The notes beneath the pieces were generated by a model. It was not told where the DNA came from and made no database searches. It saw only the letters and a list, made by a program, of their open reading frames with translations. 64,000 nucleotides of DNA from Chloroflexota bacterium (GTDB taxonomy: Bacteria; Chloroflexota; Ktedonobacteria; Ktedonobacterales; JADMIN01): assembly GCA_021323855.1 (NCBI GenBank), contig JAJPKE010000034.1, positions 1-64,000 on the forward strand, read 5' to 3'. This document shows positions 8,045 through 16,221 of this stretch, piece after piece; position 1 is the first letter of the stretch, and every line of letters begins with the position of its first letter. A program made the translations under genes and the position numbers.

Positions 8045-9532
8045 CTATTCCCCAGTCTCCCCCGCCGACTGCGCCGCCAGTGCCTCTTGCCGCTTCTTCT
8101 GCTGCACCACTGATCGCTCCATGCGCAGGATCGCCAGCGGTATCAGCGAGAGCAGGAACATCGCCGCGACAAATGGGAACATTGCCAGATAGCCATAGTG
8201 ACTGATGAGCAGTCCCGCGATGGCCGCCGAGGCTGGCGCGGCAATGGACGTGACGAGGCTCTCCAGCCCAGTATAGAGGCCCATCTGGTCTGCCGGCACG
8301 ATGCGCGTCATCAGCGGGAACGAGCTGGCAGTCTGCGCCGCATTGCCGACACCCGCAACGGCGACTACCACAAACAGCGGCAGCATCTGATGCGTGAAAA
8401 TGCCAGCGATAGTCGCGCCCGCCATGCAGATCATGCCCATCAGAAAGACCTGCTTGAGACCAATGCGGTCGCCCAGGAGACCGAACGGCCAGACAAAGAT
8501 GGCGCTACTCAACAGCAGGATGAACGAGAGAAACAGCGCGTTGGAATCGTTGAAACCCGCTTCGTGTATCGCGTAGAGTGTGAGAAATGGCGTAATCGCG
8601 TTGATGCCGAACCACAAGAATGCCTGATTGGCGAAATAGAGCTGGATCTGCGGGTCGGCGCGTAACCCATTCCAGTAGTCGCGCGCCGTATAGCGATGCG
8701 TTGCGGTGGTGCCGGAAAGTGAACGCGGTTCGCGAATGCCAAAGAGTGTCGGGATGAAGGTGAGCGCCAGCATCACGCCGCAAAAGACAAAGAGGCCAGG
8801 GACGCCGCCGATGAGGTCGCTGAAGAATGCGCCAACAATCAGGATAGCCGCCTGCCCGAAGGAGCCGAACGCCTGAAAGACGCCATTGACGCGCCCGCGA
8901 AACACCTCCGGCGTAATATCGGCTAGCAGGGCCTGATAGGGGTCATACATAATATTAAAGGTCAGTGTGAAAATAAAGATAAAAACCGCGACCAGAATCA
9001 AGACAAAACGCGCTTCTGGGACGTTGAAGAACTGCTGGATGGCATGGAATGGGCCGAGCTTCGCCCAGCCAGGCACAAACGCCGTCAAGATGACGAAGAG
9101 CGCGCAAATAGGCACGAAGCGCGCGATGAAGATGCGGCGGCGACCGAAACGCGGATGCCAGATGCGGTCGCTCCACACGCCAACCAATGGCTGTAAGATG
9201 GCGCCCTCCGCTGAGCGGGTGCTGGAAAGCAAACCAATCAGCGGCACCGGCATGTGCAGCGGATCGAGAAACAACGGCAAAATGAAGTTGTTCAGGGCAT
9301 ACCACATGCCGGAGCCAAAGTTGCCACTGGAATAGGCGAACGACTTTATCAGCGAGACGCTCTGTTCTTCCGGCCCACCCACTGGATGTTCGCCCGCTGG
9401 CGGCACCTCCGGCAGCGCCGAGCCGCCGCCCTCGAATCCCGGACCCAGGCCACCTACACCTGGTAACTGGCCTATGCTGCCCATTGCCTCGCTGAGAGAA
9501 TGTCCGCCTACGTCGCCGGAACGATTGCTCAT
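8045..9532 (-). CDS. MFS transporter, SLC45/GPH-like sugar carrier type
   Basis: A 495-residue integral membrane protein. A Gly/Pro-rich cytoplasmic N-tail of about 60 residues is followed by 12 hydrophobic segments. The loop-2 motif GVWSDRIWHPRFGRRR is characteristic of MFS carriers related to plant and animal SLC45 sucrose transporters, and GLLGDRIGLKQ marks the second half. The likely role is proton-coupled uptake or export of a small solute; the substrate cannot be told from sequence. GGAGG sits eight bases upstream of ATG 9532. It is monocistronic here. Confidence 0.87.
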   Translation of the reverse strand: MSNRSGDVGGHSLSEAMGSIGQLPGVGGLGPGFEGGGSALPEVPPAGEHPVGGPEEQSVSLIKSFAYSSGNFGSGMWYALNNFILPLFLDPLHMPVPLIGLLSSTRSAEGAILQPLVGVWSDRIWHPRFGRRRIFIARFVPICALFVILTAFVPGWAKLGPFHAIQQFFNVPEARFVLILVAVFIFIFTLTFNIMYDPYQALLADITPEVFRGRVNGVFQAFGSFGQAAILIVGAFFSDLIGGVPGLFVFCGVMLALTFIPTLFGIREPRSLSGTTATHRYTARDYWNGLRADPQIQLYFANQAFLWFGINAITPFLTLYAIHEAGFNDSNALFLSFILLLSSAIFVWPFGLLGDRIGLKQVFLMGMICMAGATIAGIFTHQMLPLFVVVAVAGVGNAAQTASSFPLMTRIVPADQMGLYTGLESLVTSIAAPASAAIAGLLISHYGYLAMFPFVAAMFLLSLIPLAILRMERSVVQQKKRQEALAAQSAGETGE

Positions 9533-9638
9533 GACTGCTGCCTCCAGACTGCGTGTGACACAAGGGCCACGGATTGTGGGCAGTCTAACAGACTAGAGGA
9601 GGCATCGCAATAGGGGTCAACGAAACGATGGAGTAGCT

Positions 9639-9671
9639 CAGCATAGATTCGGCATAGATTCAGCATATATA
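9639..9671. repeat. Three tandem 11-bp units
   Basis: Units at 9639-9649, 9650-9660 and 9661-9671 share the GCATA(G/T)AT core at an exact 11-base period, about one helical turn. This spacing is typical of direct-repeat operators for response regulators. Confidence 0.5.
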
Positions 9672-9747
9672 CCGGGTCTCCGGTGTTGTGTTTGCTCTTG
9701 GATAAAGTGGCATGAAATGTGCGCTCTATTCAGGTGTCTCGCACATG

Positions 9748-9771
9748 TTCACATGCAATGGTGAATGTGAA
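9748..9771. promoter_or_regulatory. Inverted repeat TTCACAT-N10-ATGTGAA
   Basis: Perfect 7-bp arms separated by ten bases, about 125 bases upstream of the GlsB-type start. It is a candidate operator; the cognate regulator is unknown. Confidence 0.35.
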
Positions 9772-9894
9772 ACGCGATGAATCGCAGTAGCGCGATATCG
9801 CAGGGTGCGAGTGGTAATAGAACGTTTGTTTTGAGCAGCATGCTCACATGGAGTGGCCGGCAATGGGGCCAGCCACAGGAGGAGGAACCGAAGT

Positions 9895-10170
9895 ATGATT
9901 GGGACGATTATCGCGTGGATCGTCATCGGCGGCATCGCCGGATGGCTTGCGGGCCTGGTCGTTCGTGGCGGCGGCATGGGCGTGGGGATGGATATCGTCG
10001 TTGGCATCATTGGGGGCATCATCGGCGGATTCATTCTCGGCATTCTTGGCGTTGGCGGCGGATTCAGCGGATTCAATGTCATCAGCCTGATTACCGCTTT
10101 CATTGGCGCCGTGATCTTGCTGTTGCTGATCCGGCTCTTTACCGGTAGCGGCGCGCGAGCGCGCGTATAA
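9895..10170 (+). CDS. GlsB/YeaQ/YmgE-family small membrane protein
   Basis: A 91-residue, almost wholly hydrophobic protein with three glycine-rich membrane helices. The GGIAGWLAGLVVRG segment and the later GIIGGIIGGFILG and AFIGAVILLLLIRL segments match the transglycosylase-associated (GlsB/YeaQ) family, which is commonly stress-induced. The biochemical role is unknown. A very strong GGAGGAGG at 9878-9886 precedes ATG 9895. A terminator hairpin follows at 10286-10309, so it is a single-gene unit. Confidence 0.92.
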   Translation: MIGTIIAWIVIGGIAGWLAGLVVRGGGMGVGMDIVVGIIGGIIGGFILGILGVGGGFSGFNVISLITAFIGAVILLLLIRLFTGSGARARV

Positions 10171-10285
10171 GATACGTGTTTGACGTGGCCGCGCGGGGAA
10201 CGCGCGAGTGGACGAGAGGAAGCGTAGAGAAGGATTGGTAGGACCACCTGCTACAAGGTGTCAAGGACATGTAGAGGATAATCGG

Positions 10286-10309
10286 GACCCCCGGCATCTG
10301 CCGGGGGTC
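10286..10309 (+). terminator. Rho-independent terminator of the GlsB-type gene
   Basis: GACCCCCGG-CATCTG-CCGGGGGTC is a perfect 9-bp stem with a 6-base loop, followed by a T/C-rich tract (TGTTCGTTCTC). Confidence 0.85.
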
Positions 10310-10384
10310 TGTTCGTTCTCATCTTCTTCACATAAAATGGTGATAACCTATCTATGTAGGGTGACAAACGCGCCGCTAGCTTTG

Positions 10385-10428
10385 GCTCCCCTCTCCCGCG
10401 CAGGGGGAGAGGCTGGGGTGGGGGCTTT
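10385..10428. repeat. GC-rich hairpin repeat, copy 5
   Basis: GCTCCCCTCTCCCGCGCAG followed by GGGGGAGAGGCTGGGGTGGG; same family as copies 1-4. Confidence 0.8.
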
Positions 10429-10722
10429 GTCCCTAAATTGTGAAGAACACCACAGTTTGCATAACATGCTTCGCGCTACTATTTATGGTAGCAGGGTGAA
10501 GCGATTTCTTTGGTAGACATGTACGCATTTTGGGCGGTATGGGAACCCACTGATGGATGCAACTTCCATCAGCATCATGCGTACTTGAAGTTGGAAGTGC
10601 GCCTCAGCGGTATACCGATGGGTCGCAGTTCCGGCGCAGGAGCAACCGCCTGAACCTCACATCTCTGATCTCTGACGGATTCGTGAGCGGTAGCAACTCC
10701 GGGCGCGAGAAGGAGGAATGGG

Positions 10723-11460
10723 GTGGGAACGAGCGGAGCAGCTCTGGTCGCTGGAAAGGCCATCGGCCACACCACAACAGGCGCAGAACGGGCATCCGAA
10801 GGGGCCAGCGCCATTCGTACTGTTGACATGCAGGAGGACGTAACGCTCGTCCGCCGGACACTCGCCGGCGATCAACAGGCGTTTGCGAACCTCGTCGAAA
10901 AGTATAAAGACTCCGTGTTCAACGTCGCCTATCGGATGCTCAGCAATCCGACCGAGGCGGAAGATGTTGCGCAGGAAACCTTTGTGCGTGCGTACACGCA
11001 GCTACACACGTATAAAGATACCCATCGCTTTAGCACCTGGCTGCTCTCCATTGCGTCACATCTCTCGATAGACCAGCTTCGCCGCCGCCGCTTCCTGGCG
11101 TTGCCGCTGGAAAACGTGCCCTTCCTCGAATGGATCGCCGATCTTGGCCGTGGTCCCGAAGAAGCGGCCCTCGTTGGCGAAGCCTCTGACGAGATGCAGC
11201 GTATCCTCAGCACGCTACCCGCCAAATACCGTGCCGTTCTGATCCTGCGGTACTGGCATGATCTCTCCTATGAGGAGATTGCCCAGGCGCTCCACCTGAC
11301 CCCACCGTTGGTCAAGGCGCGACTGCACCGCGCACGCGAATTGGTCGCGCGCAATATCAAAGCGGCAGGTTTGGATTTGCAGTTAGGCGGAGATGATACT
11401 GATGAAGTGGCGCTGCCCAATCAACTTGAGGGAAACCGCAGCGAGGCGGCGGCTCAATAA
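10723..11460 (+). CDS. ECF-type RNA polymerase sigma factor
   Basis: A 245-residue group IV sigma factor. Region 2 spans residues about 52-122 (FANLVEKYKDSVFNVAYRML, EDVAQETFVRAY) and region 4 about 165-215 (LPAKYRAVLILRYWHDLSYEEIA, then the helix ending RLHRARELV). The GTG start at 10723 has an AAGGAGGA six bases upstream and adds a 35-residue Ala/Thr-rich N-tail. An internal ATG (10828) without SD would give a more usual length. The next gene overlaps its 3' end, which points to translational coupling and a possible membrane anti-sigma role for that partner. Target promoters are unknown. Confidence 0.92.
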   Translation: MGTSGAALVAGKAIGHTTTGAERASEGASAIRTVDMQEDVTLVRRTLAGDQQAFANLVEKYKDSVFNVAYRMLSNPTEAEDVAQETFVRAYTQLHTYKDTHRFSTWLLSIASHLSIDQLRRRRFLALPLENVPFLEWIADLGRGPEEAALVGEASDEMQRILSTLPAKYRAVLILRYWHDLSYEEIAQALHLTPPLVKARLHRARELVARNIKAAGLDLQLGGDDTDEVALPNQLEGNRSEAAAQ

Positions 11461-11917
11461 CCGCGAACCACGCATCGCCGAGGACCGGGTAGCCACGTTT
11501 GGGTCTGCCTTTGAGCCGGTGCAGGTGGCCGCGCCGAAGACGTTTACCATGCAGGTCATGGCGCGCATCGAGTCGCAGCCTGCGCCGCCGCTCCTCATGT
11601 CCGCAGCGCCCGCGTGGCGCGGACTGCGCGAAGGGCTGCTCGTTGTGCTGATGACGCTGGTCTTTTCGGCGCTGCTGGTGCTGGCCTCGGCAGGCGTGCT
11701 GGCGCTCTTCGCCCCCACGACGGCGCTGGCGCTGCTTGGCGCGCTCGTCGGCGGCATTGTCGCGCTCCTGAGTCTGCTGCGAACTATCGCCGTTTGGATG
11801 ACCAGCGCCACCGCCAATGAGGTCATCATTGCGGCGCTTGCCTTCATGACGGGTCTGGCGGTGCTGATTCGCTTCGGCATCGTGCGTTCTAACACACATG
11901 CGCCACGGGAAGCGTAG
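11402..11917 (+). CDS. Membrane protein overlapping the sigma gene (possible anti-sigma)
   Basis: About 171 residues. It overlaps the sigma-factor 3' end by 59 bases, so translation is probably coupled. A 65-residue Arg-rich cytoplasmic N-part is followed by three or so hydrophobic helices (GLLVVLMTLVFSALLVLA, ALLGALVGGIVALLSLL, EVIIAALAFMTGLAVLI). The position after an ECF sigma gene fits a membrane anti-sigma factor, but no zinc-finger HxxxCxxC or other anti-sigma motif is visible, so this is inference. ATG 11393 is an alternative start three codons upstream; GGAG at about 11387 could serve either. Confidence 0.7.
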   Translation: MKWRCPINLRETAARRRLNNREPRIAEDRVATFGSAFEPVQVAAPKTFTMQVMARIESQPAPPLLMSAAPAWRGLREGLLVVLMTLVFSALLVLASAGVLALFAPTTALALLGALVGGIVALLSLLRTIAVWMTSATANEVIIAALAFMTGLAVLIRFGIVRSNTHAPREA

Positions 11918-11924
11918 ATGAGCA

Positions 11925-13094
11925 ATGGTAGCTCCCACGCAATCTCCTCCTTCCACGCCACTACCGGCCATACGGTCCAGACGATCCATACAGCCGGTCC
12001 AGCCGGTCCCGCTCTCCCAGCCGTCTTTGCTCTCTGGGCAGCGGCGCGCGCCTCTTGGCTGGCTGCCGCTACTGGCGATGAGTCTGCTAGTACTGGGATT
12101 GCTGGCAGGGTTTGCTATGTTCACGCCCGGCGGCATTGATCTCGCCGGCCTGATTTCCACCTCCACCGGCGCAGCGCAACAATCCACGCCATCACATCTG
12201 CCGCCGCCCATCCAGCCCGCGCCGGGCGCCTCAACGACGATCACGCCTGTTGTTCCTCCCTGCACGATGCACGATACCGGCGCCTTCCGGCAAAATCTCA
12301 CCATTGGCGCCGATCAACATGTCTGCGGCAATGTCAACGTATTCGGCGGCAATCTCACAGTGAACGGCATCGTGGATGGCAACGTCACCATCGGCAGCGG
12401 CAACGCGACGATTTCAGGCACCGTGAATGGCAACATCACGGCGCTGGGAGCAACTATTTATCTCCGCTCTCCTGCTCATGTCAGTGGCAATATTGAGGTG
12501 GTTGGCGGCACGGTGCAGCGTGACAACGGAGCAACGGTCGGCGGCTCCATCGAGCAGGGGATTGATCCACAGCATATCTCGCCGCCGCACTGGCTGGGCA
12601 TCACCGGCCCGTATGATTTCCCCTGGTCACACCTGATCTTCTGGGCGCTGGCTGGCATTGCTATCGCCACGCTCTTTCCGCGCCAGCTTGCGCTGGTGCG
12701 CCGCGCCGCGCGTGATTCGCTGCCCTCCGCCTTCTTCATCGGCCTGCTCTGTAGCGTGGTTGGCGCGCTGCTGGCGGTTGTTCTCTTCGTCACCTGCCTG
12801 GGCATTCCGCTGGCGCTACTGCTGGCGGCGGGGCTGGCGGTCGCCTCCGTTGTCGGCACTGTCGCGCTGGGTCTCTGGCTGGGCGAGCGGCTACTCGGCA
12901 GGTCGCGCACTGCGCGGCGCGCTGCGGTGTTGCCTGCGCTGCTCGGCGTCACACTGCTGGCGCTGGTGCAGACATTGCCTTGCGTCGGCGGCGTCATGAC
13001 TGTCCTCATGGGGTGCGCCGGCCTCGGCGCCTCTATCCTTGCGCTGCTCTACGCGCGCCGCCGCGCCGTCTGGACACCCGATGGACTGCTGTGA
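11925..13094 (+). CDS. Bactofilin-like (polymer-forming) domain membrane protein
   Basis: A 389-residue protein. A Pro/Ser-rich cytoplasmic N-tail and one membrane helix (about 45-67) are followed by a Pro/Thr linker. A right-handed beta-solenoid-like stretch at about 110-205 has repeating GNVNVFGG, GNVTIGSGN, GTVNGNIT and GNIEVVGG units, as in bactofilins. Four C-terminal membrane helices complete it. The solenoid region would lie outside the membrane. It starts eight bases after the previous stop and so completes a three-gene sigma/membrane operon. A likely role is envelope organisation or stress sensing; function is not established. Confidence 0.8.
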   Translation: MVAPTQSPPSTPLPAIRSRRSIQPVQPVPLSQPSLLSGQRRAPLGWLPLLAMSLLVLGLLAGFAMFTPGGIDLAGLISTSTGAAQQSTPSHLPPPIQPAPGASTTITPVVPPCTMHDTGAFRQNLTIGADQHVCGNVNVFGGNLTVNGIVDGNVTIGSGNATISGTVNGNITALGATIYLRSPAHVSGNIEVVGGTVQRDNGATVGGSIEQGIDPQHISPPHWLGITGPYDFPWSHLIFWALAGIAIATLFPRQLALVRRAARDSLPSAFFIGLLCSVVGALLAVVLFVTCLGIPLALLLAAGLAVASVVGTVALGLWLGERLLGRSRTARRAAVLPALLGVTLLALVQTLPCVGGVMTVLMGCAGLGASILALLYARRRAVWTPDGLL

Positions 13095-13220
13095 GAGGAA
13101 TGAATAGATCACTTGAATATATCGGCAAGCGGACAGGTAAAGCCTGGCAATACGTCGTAGCCGTCCAGAACATCACCAATACCCAGGGTCGCCACCGGCA
13201 CCTGGGGTGAGATGGTGAGA

Positions 13221-13919
13221 TCAGGTCAGCGTCGTCAGACCCTTGAAGAGGAAGACCACGCCAAAGATGAAGGATAGCACCATCATGATAATGCGATTGT
13301 GCCGGTTCAGCCAGGCCATGAGCAGCTTGAGTTGCGCGCCACCGCGTTCAGGGGCGAAGGCATAGTAGACGATGGGAAGAATCACGCCGAGCAGCATGAG
13401 CGCAATGAGGATCAGCAGCGCGATAACGTGTTGGCCTGGTGTCACCGGTGCATTGAGGATAATCGTGACGGCGCTGAGATAGATCATGAGGAAGCGAATG
13501 GAAAAGGCCAGAATCAGCCCCAGCAGGAACGACGCGCCAGTCGAGAGCGTGGTGATACGTTTCATCCACCAGGGCGGCGGCGCATCCGGGTCATCCAGGT
13601 CATCTGGGCCGGCGGGGTCAGTTATGCGCAACAGACTCCTGATGCCAAAAGCCAGCAGGAAGACGCCCATGACCACCTCGATGGTCGCCGCGATAATGGT
13701 CGCTTTGGGATTGGTCGCTTCTCCGCCGCCCAGAAATAGCAGCGCGACCACGCCAACGACGAGATAGAAGCCCCCAAGCCCCGCCAGATACGCCTGGGCA
13801 TTGCGAAGTGGCCGCGTGGAGGTCAGCAACAGGATGGCAACGACGATACGAGTCGGCACAATCGCCCCGAACAGGCCGATGGGGATAATCTGCACAAGCA
13901 GCCGTATTATAGTACTCAT
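13221..13919 (-). CDS. GAP-family (Sap/SfLAP-like) membrane protein
   Basis: A 232-residue protein with six hydrophobic segments. The N-terminal half has IPIGLFGAIVPTRIVVAILLL and the GLGGFYLVVGVVALLFLG region, and an acidic Pro/Asp loop at about 104-118 precedes the second half. This layout matches the GAP family, whose best-known members affect export of glycolipids in mycobacteria. The substrate here is unknown. ATG 13919 has a weak GGGTGA upstream. It is monocistronic and convergent with the bactofilin-like gene. Confidence 0.8.
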   Translation of the reverse strand: MSTIIRLLVQIIPIGLFGAIVPTRIVVAILLLTSTRPLRNAQAYLAGLGGFYLVVGVVALLFLGGGEATNPKATIIAATIEVVMGVFLLAFGIRSLLRITDPAGPDDLDDPDAPPPWWMKRITTLSTGASFLLGLILAFSIRFLMIYLSAVTIILNAPVTPGQHVIALLILIALMLLGVILPIVYYAFAPERGGAQLKLLMAWLNRHNRIIMMVLSFIFGVVFLFKGLTTLT

Positions 13920-14226
13920 CTATAGTCACCCGCGCCATCCTATCATCGTGCCATCGTGCCATCCAGCTTGCAACCTCGTCGCACGAGCAGGAGGCGCAAG
14001 AACCATTCCAGCGAGAATCTCATCCGTTCTCCTATAAAACCCTTATGTAATCCGGAAAAATTTGCAGCAATCCCTTGCATTCTTGAGCAAGCTACAGTAT
14101 AACCAATATATACCAGGGTGGCTGACTTGCCCTGGTCTCCGGATGGCAGGAACGCCGTGAGCGGCCGGCGCTCTGTTCAAGACTGTTTCTTCGTCAGTGT
14201 TTCGCAGCGCCTGGGAGGTTGTTGTG
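13920..14226. other. Divergent leader region of the secreted-protein gene
   Basis: 307 bases holding a good promoter (14075-14103) and a leader hairpin ACCAGGG/CCCTGGT (14112-14136). No ORF in it is convincing. Confidence 0.55.
14075..14103 (+). promoter_or_regulatory. Sigma-70-type promoter of the 572-residue secreted protein
   Basis: TTGCAT (14075-14080), a 17-base spacer and TATAAC (14098-14103). It predicts a leader of about 115 bases that begins with the ACCAGGG-N11-CCCTGGT hairpin. Confidence 0.6.
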
Positions 14227-15945
14227 GTGAAACGGTTTGTCCATCTATCCCCACGTTTTGTGATGTTGTCGTGTGCAGTGGTGGCATTGGTTGTCGCCAG
14301 CGTATTTGCGGTGTCAGCAGGTATCACCCATGCCAGCCCAAAGACAAGTAGCGCCTCCATTGCTACGCATGCTTCGCGCGGGCAGCTTGTCAAGGTACAG
14401 ACAGTCAACGTAAGTCAGTTGGGTCATGTAGCGGCTTCCACGGCAGGAAGCGCGCAACCCCGTGTAGCGCCGTTGCGTCCGCGCCCCATTACTGGCCCGC
14501 ATACCTCGCTCGTGCGGCAGCCGCCCACTGTTGCCGCCGGTCCATTGGCCAAAGCAGGATCGCTGCTCGCCAATTTCGATGGTGTCAACGAAATCCAGAA
14601 CAGCGCCGCCAGCAATACTCCGCTGGAACCCCCGGATGAGGGTCTTGCGGCTGGCAATGGTTATGTCCTCAATGTCGTGAATGTCACCGGCGCCATCTAC
14701 AACGCGCACGGCGTGACGCTTGCCGGTCCCTTCGCGCTGTATGCCCTCTTTGGCGAATCGCCAACCGCCAATCTGAGCGATCCACGGGCATTCTATGACA
14801 ATTCGACCCACACCTGGTTCGCCAATCTCTTCGAGTACGGCGGCAACAATAATACGGAGTCGCACATTGATCTGGCGGTGAACACTGGCAACCCGGTGAC
14901 GGGCACCTGGACGATCTATCGTATTGATACGACGGAGCCACAGGACGCCAACTGCCCCTGCTTCCCGGACTACACAATCTTCGGCATTGACCAGTACAAC
15001 GTCTATCTCAGCGGCAACGAGTTCTCGCTGAGCAACAGCGTCTTCAATGGCGCCGAGGTTTTTGCCATCTCGAAGGCACAATTGGTGGCGGGCGCTTCGT
15101 CGGTCAACTTCGTGCGCTTCGGAGAGTTGAGCATGGCAGGCGCGCCGGCCTACCACGTGCAACCGGCCATCTCGTACAGCAGCCCTGCTGCGGAGTATTT
15201 CCTCTCGTCGCTGGACCCCAACAGCACCTTTGACAACCGGCTGGGCCTCTGGGCGATGACCAATCGCCAGTCCGTCACGACGGGCGTGGGGATGCCGGTC
15301 CTCTCCTCGGTGATTCTCAGCAGCGAAGCCTATGGCTTCCCGGTCAACGTACCGACACCTCCTGGCTACAACACCTTCCTCGCTGCGCCAACCACCGGCA
15401 TCGTGACGCCGGACTTCGACGCCATGCAAGAAGTGGAGTACATTCACGGCACGCTGGTGGGCGCGCTCAATACCTCGGTGACGATTCCGGGCGACACTAG
15501 CACCCGCGATGGCATCGCCTGGTTCCAGGTGGCGCCGCAGCTCTCTGGTCAGGTGGTCAGCAGCGCGTCGAAAGTGAAGCATCAGGGATATATCGCCGTG
15601 CAGGGCGAATATCTCCTCTATCCGCATATCAATCAGGTGGCTGATGGCAACATGGTTGTTACCTTCTCGATTGGCGGGCCATCCACATATCTGAGCGCGG
15701 CCTATGCGGTGAAATCTGCCTCGGCGAAGAACTTCGGCGTGGTGCAGGTGGCGGGCGCGGGCACCGGCCCCGATAACGGCTTCACCATGACGGCGGCTTT
15801 CGGCGGCGTCGGTCGCTGGGGCGACTATTCCAACGGTGAGATTGACTACGCCACCAACCAGGTCTGGCTTGCCACGCAGTACATTCCCAACAGCGGCGAT
15901 GTCTTCGCCAACTGGGGCAACCGCATCTTCGAGGTGCAACTCTAG
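14227..15945 (+). CDS. Secreted protein of unknown function
   Basis: About 572 residues, starting VKRFVHLSPRF, with a hydrophobic signal-peptide core (VMLSCAVVALVVASVFAVSAG) and an ASP-type cleavage region. The mature part is Gly/Asn/Ser/Thr-rich with regular beta-type segments (GLAAGNGYVLNVVN, DPRAFYDNSTHTWFANLFEY, DYTIFGIDQYNVYLSGNEF), which suggests a beta-propeller or lectin-like extracellular fold. No catalytic motif is recognised. GTG 14227 (or 14224) has GGGAGG at 14213-14218; the open frame extends to 14197. A strong inverted repeat follows at 16037-16080. The long antisense ORF over this gene is a shadow. Confidence 0.8.
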   Translation: MKRFVHLSPRFVMLSCAVVALVVASVFAVSAGITHASPKTSSASIATHASRGQLVKVQTVNVSQLGHVAASTAGSAQPRVAPLRPRPITGPHTSLVRQPPTVAAGPLAKAGSLLANFDGVNEIQNSAASNTPLEPPDEGLAAGNGYVLNVVNVTGAIYNAHGVTLAGPFALYALFGESPTANLSDPRAFYDNSTHTWFANLFEYGGNNNTESHIDLAVNTGNPVTGTWTIYRIDTTEPQDANCPCFPDYTIFGIDQYNVYLSGNEFSLSNSVFNGAEVFAISKAQLVAGASSVNFVRFGELSMAGAPAYHVQPAISYSSPAAEYFLSSLDPNSTFDNRLGLWAMTNRQSVTTGVGMPVLSSVILSSEAYGFPVNVPTPPGYNTFLAAPTTGIVTPDFDAMQEVEYIHGTLVGALNTSVTIPGDTSTRDGIAWFQVAPQLSGQVVSSASKVKHQGYIAVQGEYLLYPHINQVADGNMVVTFSIGGPSTYLSAAYAVKSASAKNFGVVQVAGAGTGPDNGFTMTAAFGGVGRWGDYSNGEIDYATNQVWLATQYIPNSGDVFANWGNRIFEVQL

Positions 15946-16036
15946 CGCGTCTCTAGCCGCGACCCTTTTCCGCCGGTTCGCCAGAGCAGTGTTGTAGGCG
16001 GCTGCTACAACCTGCGGCGCACCGGCTCCAATCAAG

Positions 16037-16080
16037 ATCAGGCGCTGCCACGGTTCCGCTCACCGCTGGTAGCGCCTGAT
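16037..16080 (+). terminator. Long inverted repeat after the secreted-protein gene
   Basis: ATCAGGCGCTGCCA (16037-16050) pairs with TGGTAGCGCCTGAT (16067-16080) with one mismatch and a 16-base loop. It lacks a clear T-run, so it may be a terminator or mRNA-stabilising hairpin. Confidence 0.6.
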
Positions 16081-16158
16081 TGAGTATGAGCGCCACGCGC
16101 CTCCTTCACCGCATACCACACAGCGTAGAGCTGACCTCACTGTGCCGCATTGATGTGC

Positions 16159-16187
16159 TTGACATACTATAAGTTTAGTGCTAAACT
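16159..16187 (+). promoter_or_regulatory. Promoter with operator palindrome, dioxygenase-esterase operon
   Basis: TTGACA (16159-16164), a 17-base spacer and TAAACT (16182-16187). A perfect palindrome AGTTTAG-TG-CTAAACT (16172-16187) covers the spacer and the -10 box. A repressor bound there would block RNA polymerase. MhqR-type MarR repressors control such gene pairs in Bacillus; the regulator here is not in the adjacent genes. Confidence 0.7.
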
Positions 16188-16221
16188 ATCCGTATGAGTT
16201 GGAACACACGGAGGCATAGCG

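Larger units (their letters stand above)
9533..9894. other. Intergenic region upstream of GlsB-type gene
   Basis: A 362-base divergent gap. It contains three near-identical 11-bp units (CAGCATAGATT, CGGCATAGATT, CAGCATATATA) at 9639-9671 and an inverted repeat TTCACAT/ATGTGAA at 9748-9754 and 9765-9771. Both could be regulator sites. No convincing ORF or RNA gene is present. Confidence 0.55.
10171..10722. other. Intergenic region between GlsB-type gene and ECF sigma gene
   Basis: 552 bases containing the terminator at 10286-10309 and a hairpin-repeat copy at 10385-10428. The remainder, including the sigma-gene leader, shows no convincing ORF. Confidence 0.55.

Noticed and set aside
14314..16035. 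Long minus-strand ORF (573 residues) opposite the secreted protein
   Set aside because: Arg/His/Ala-rich composition with no family motif; the plus-strand frame has a promoter, SD and signal peptide.
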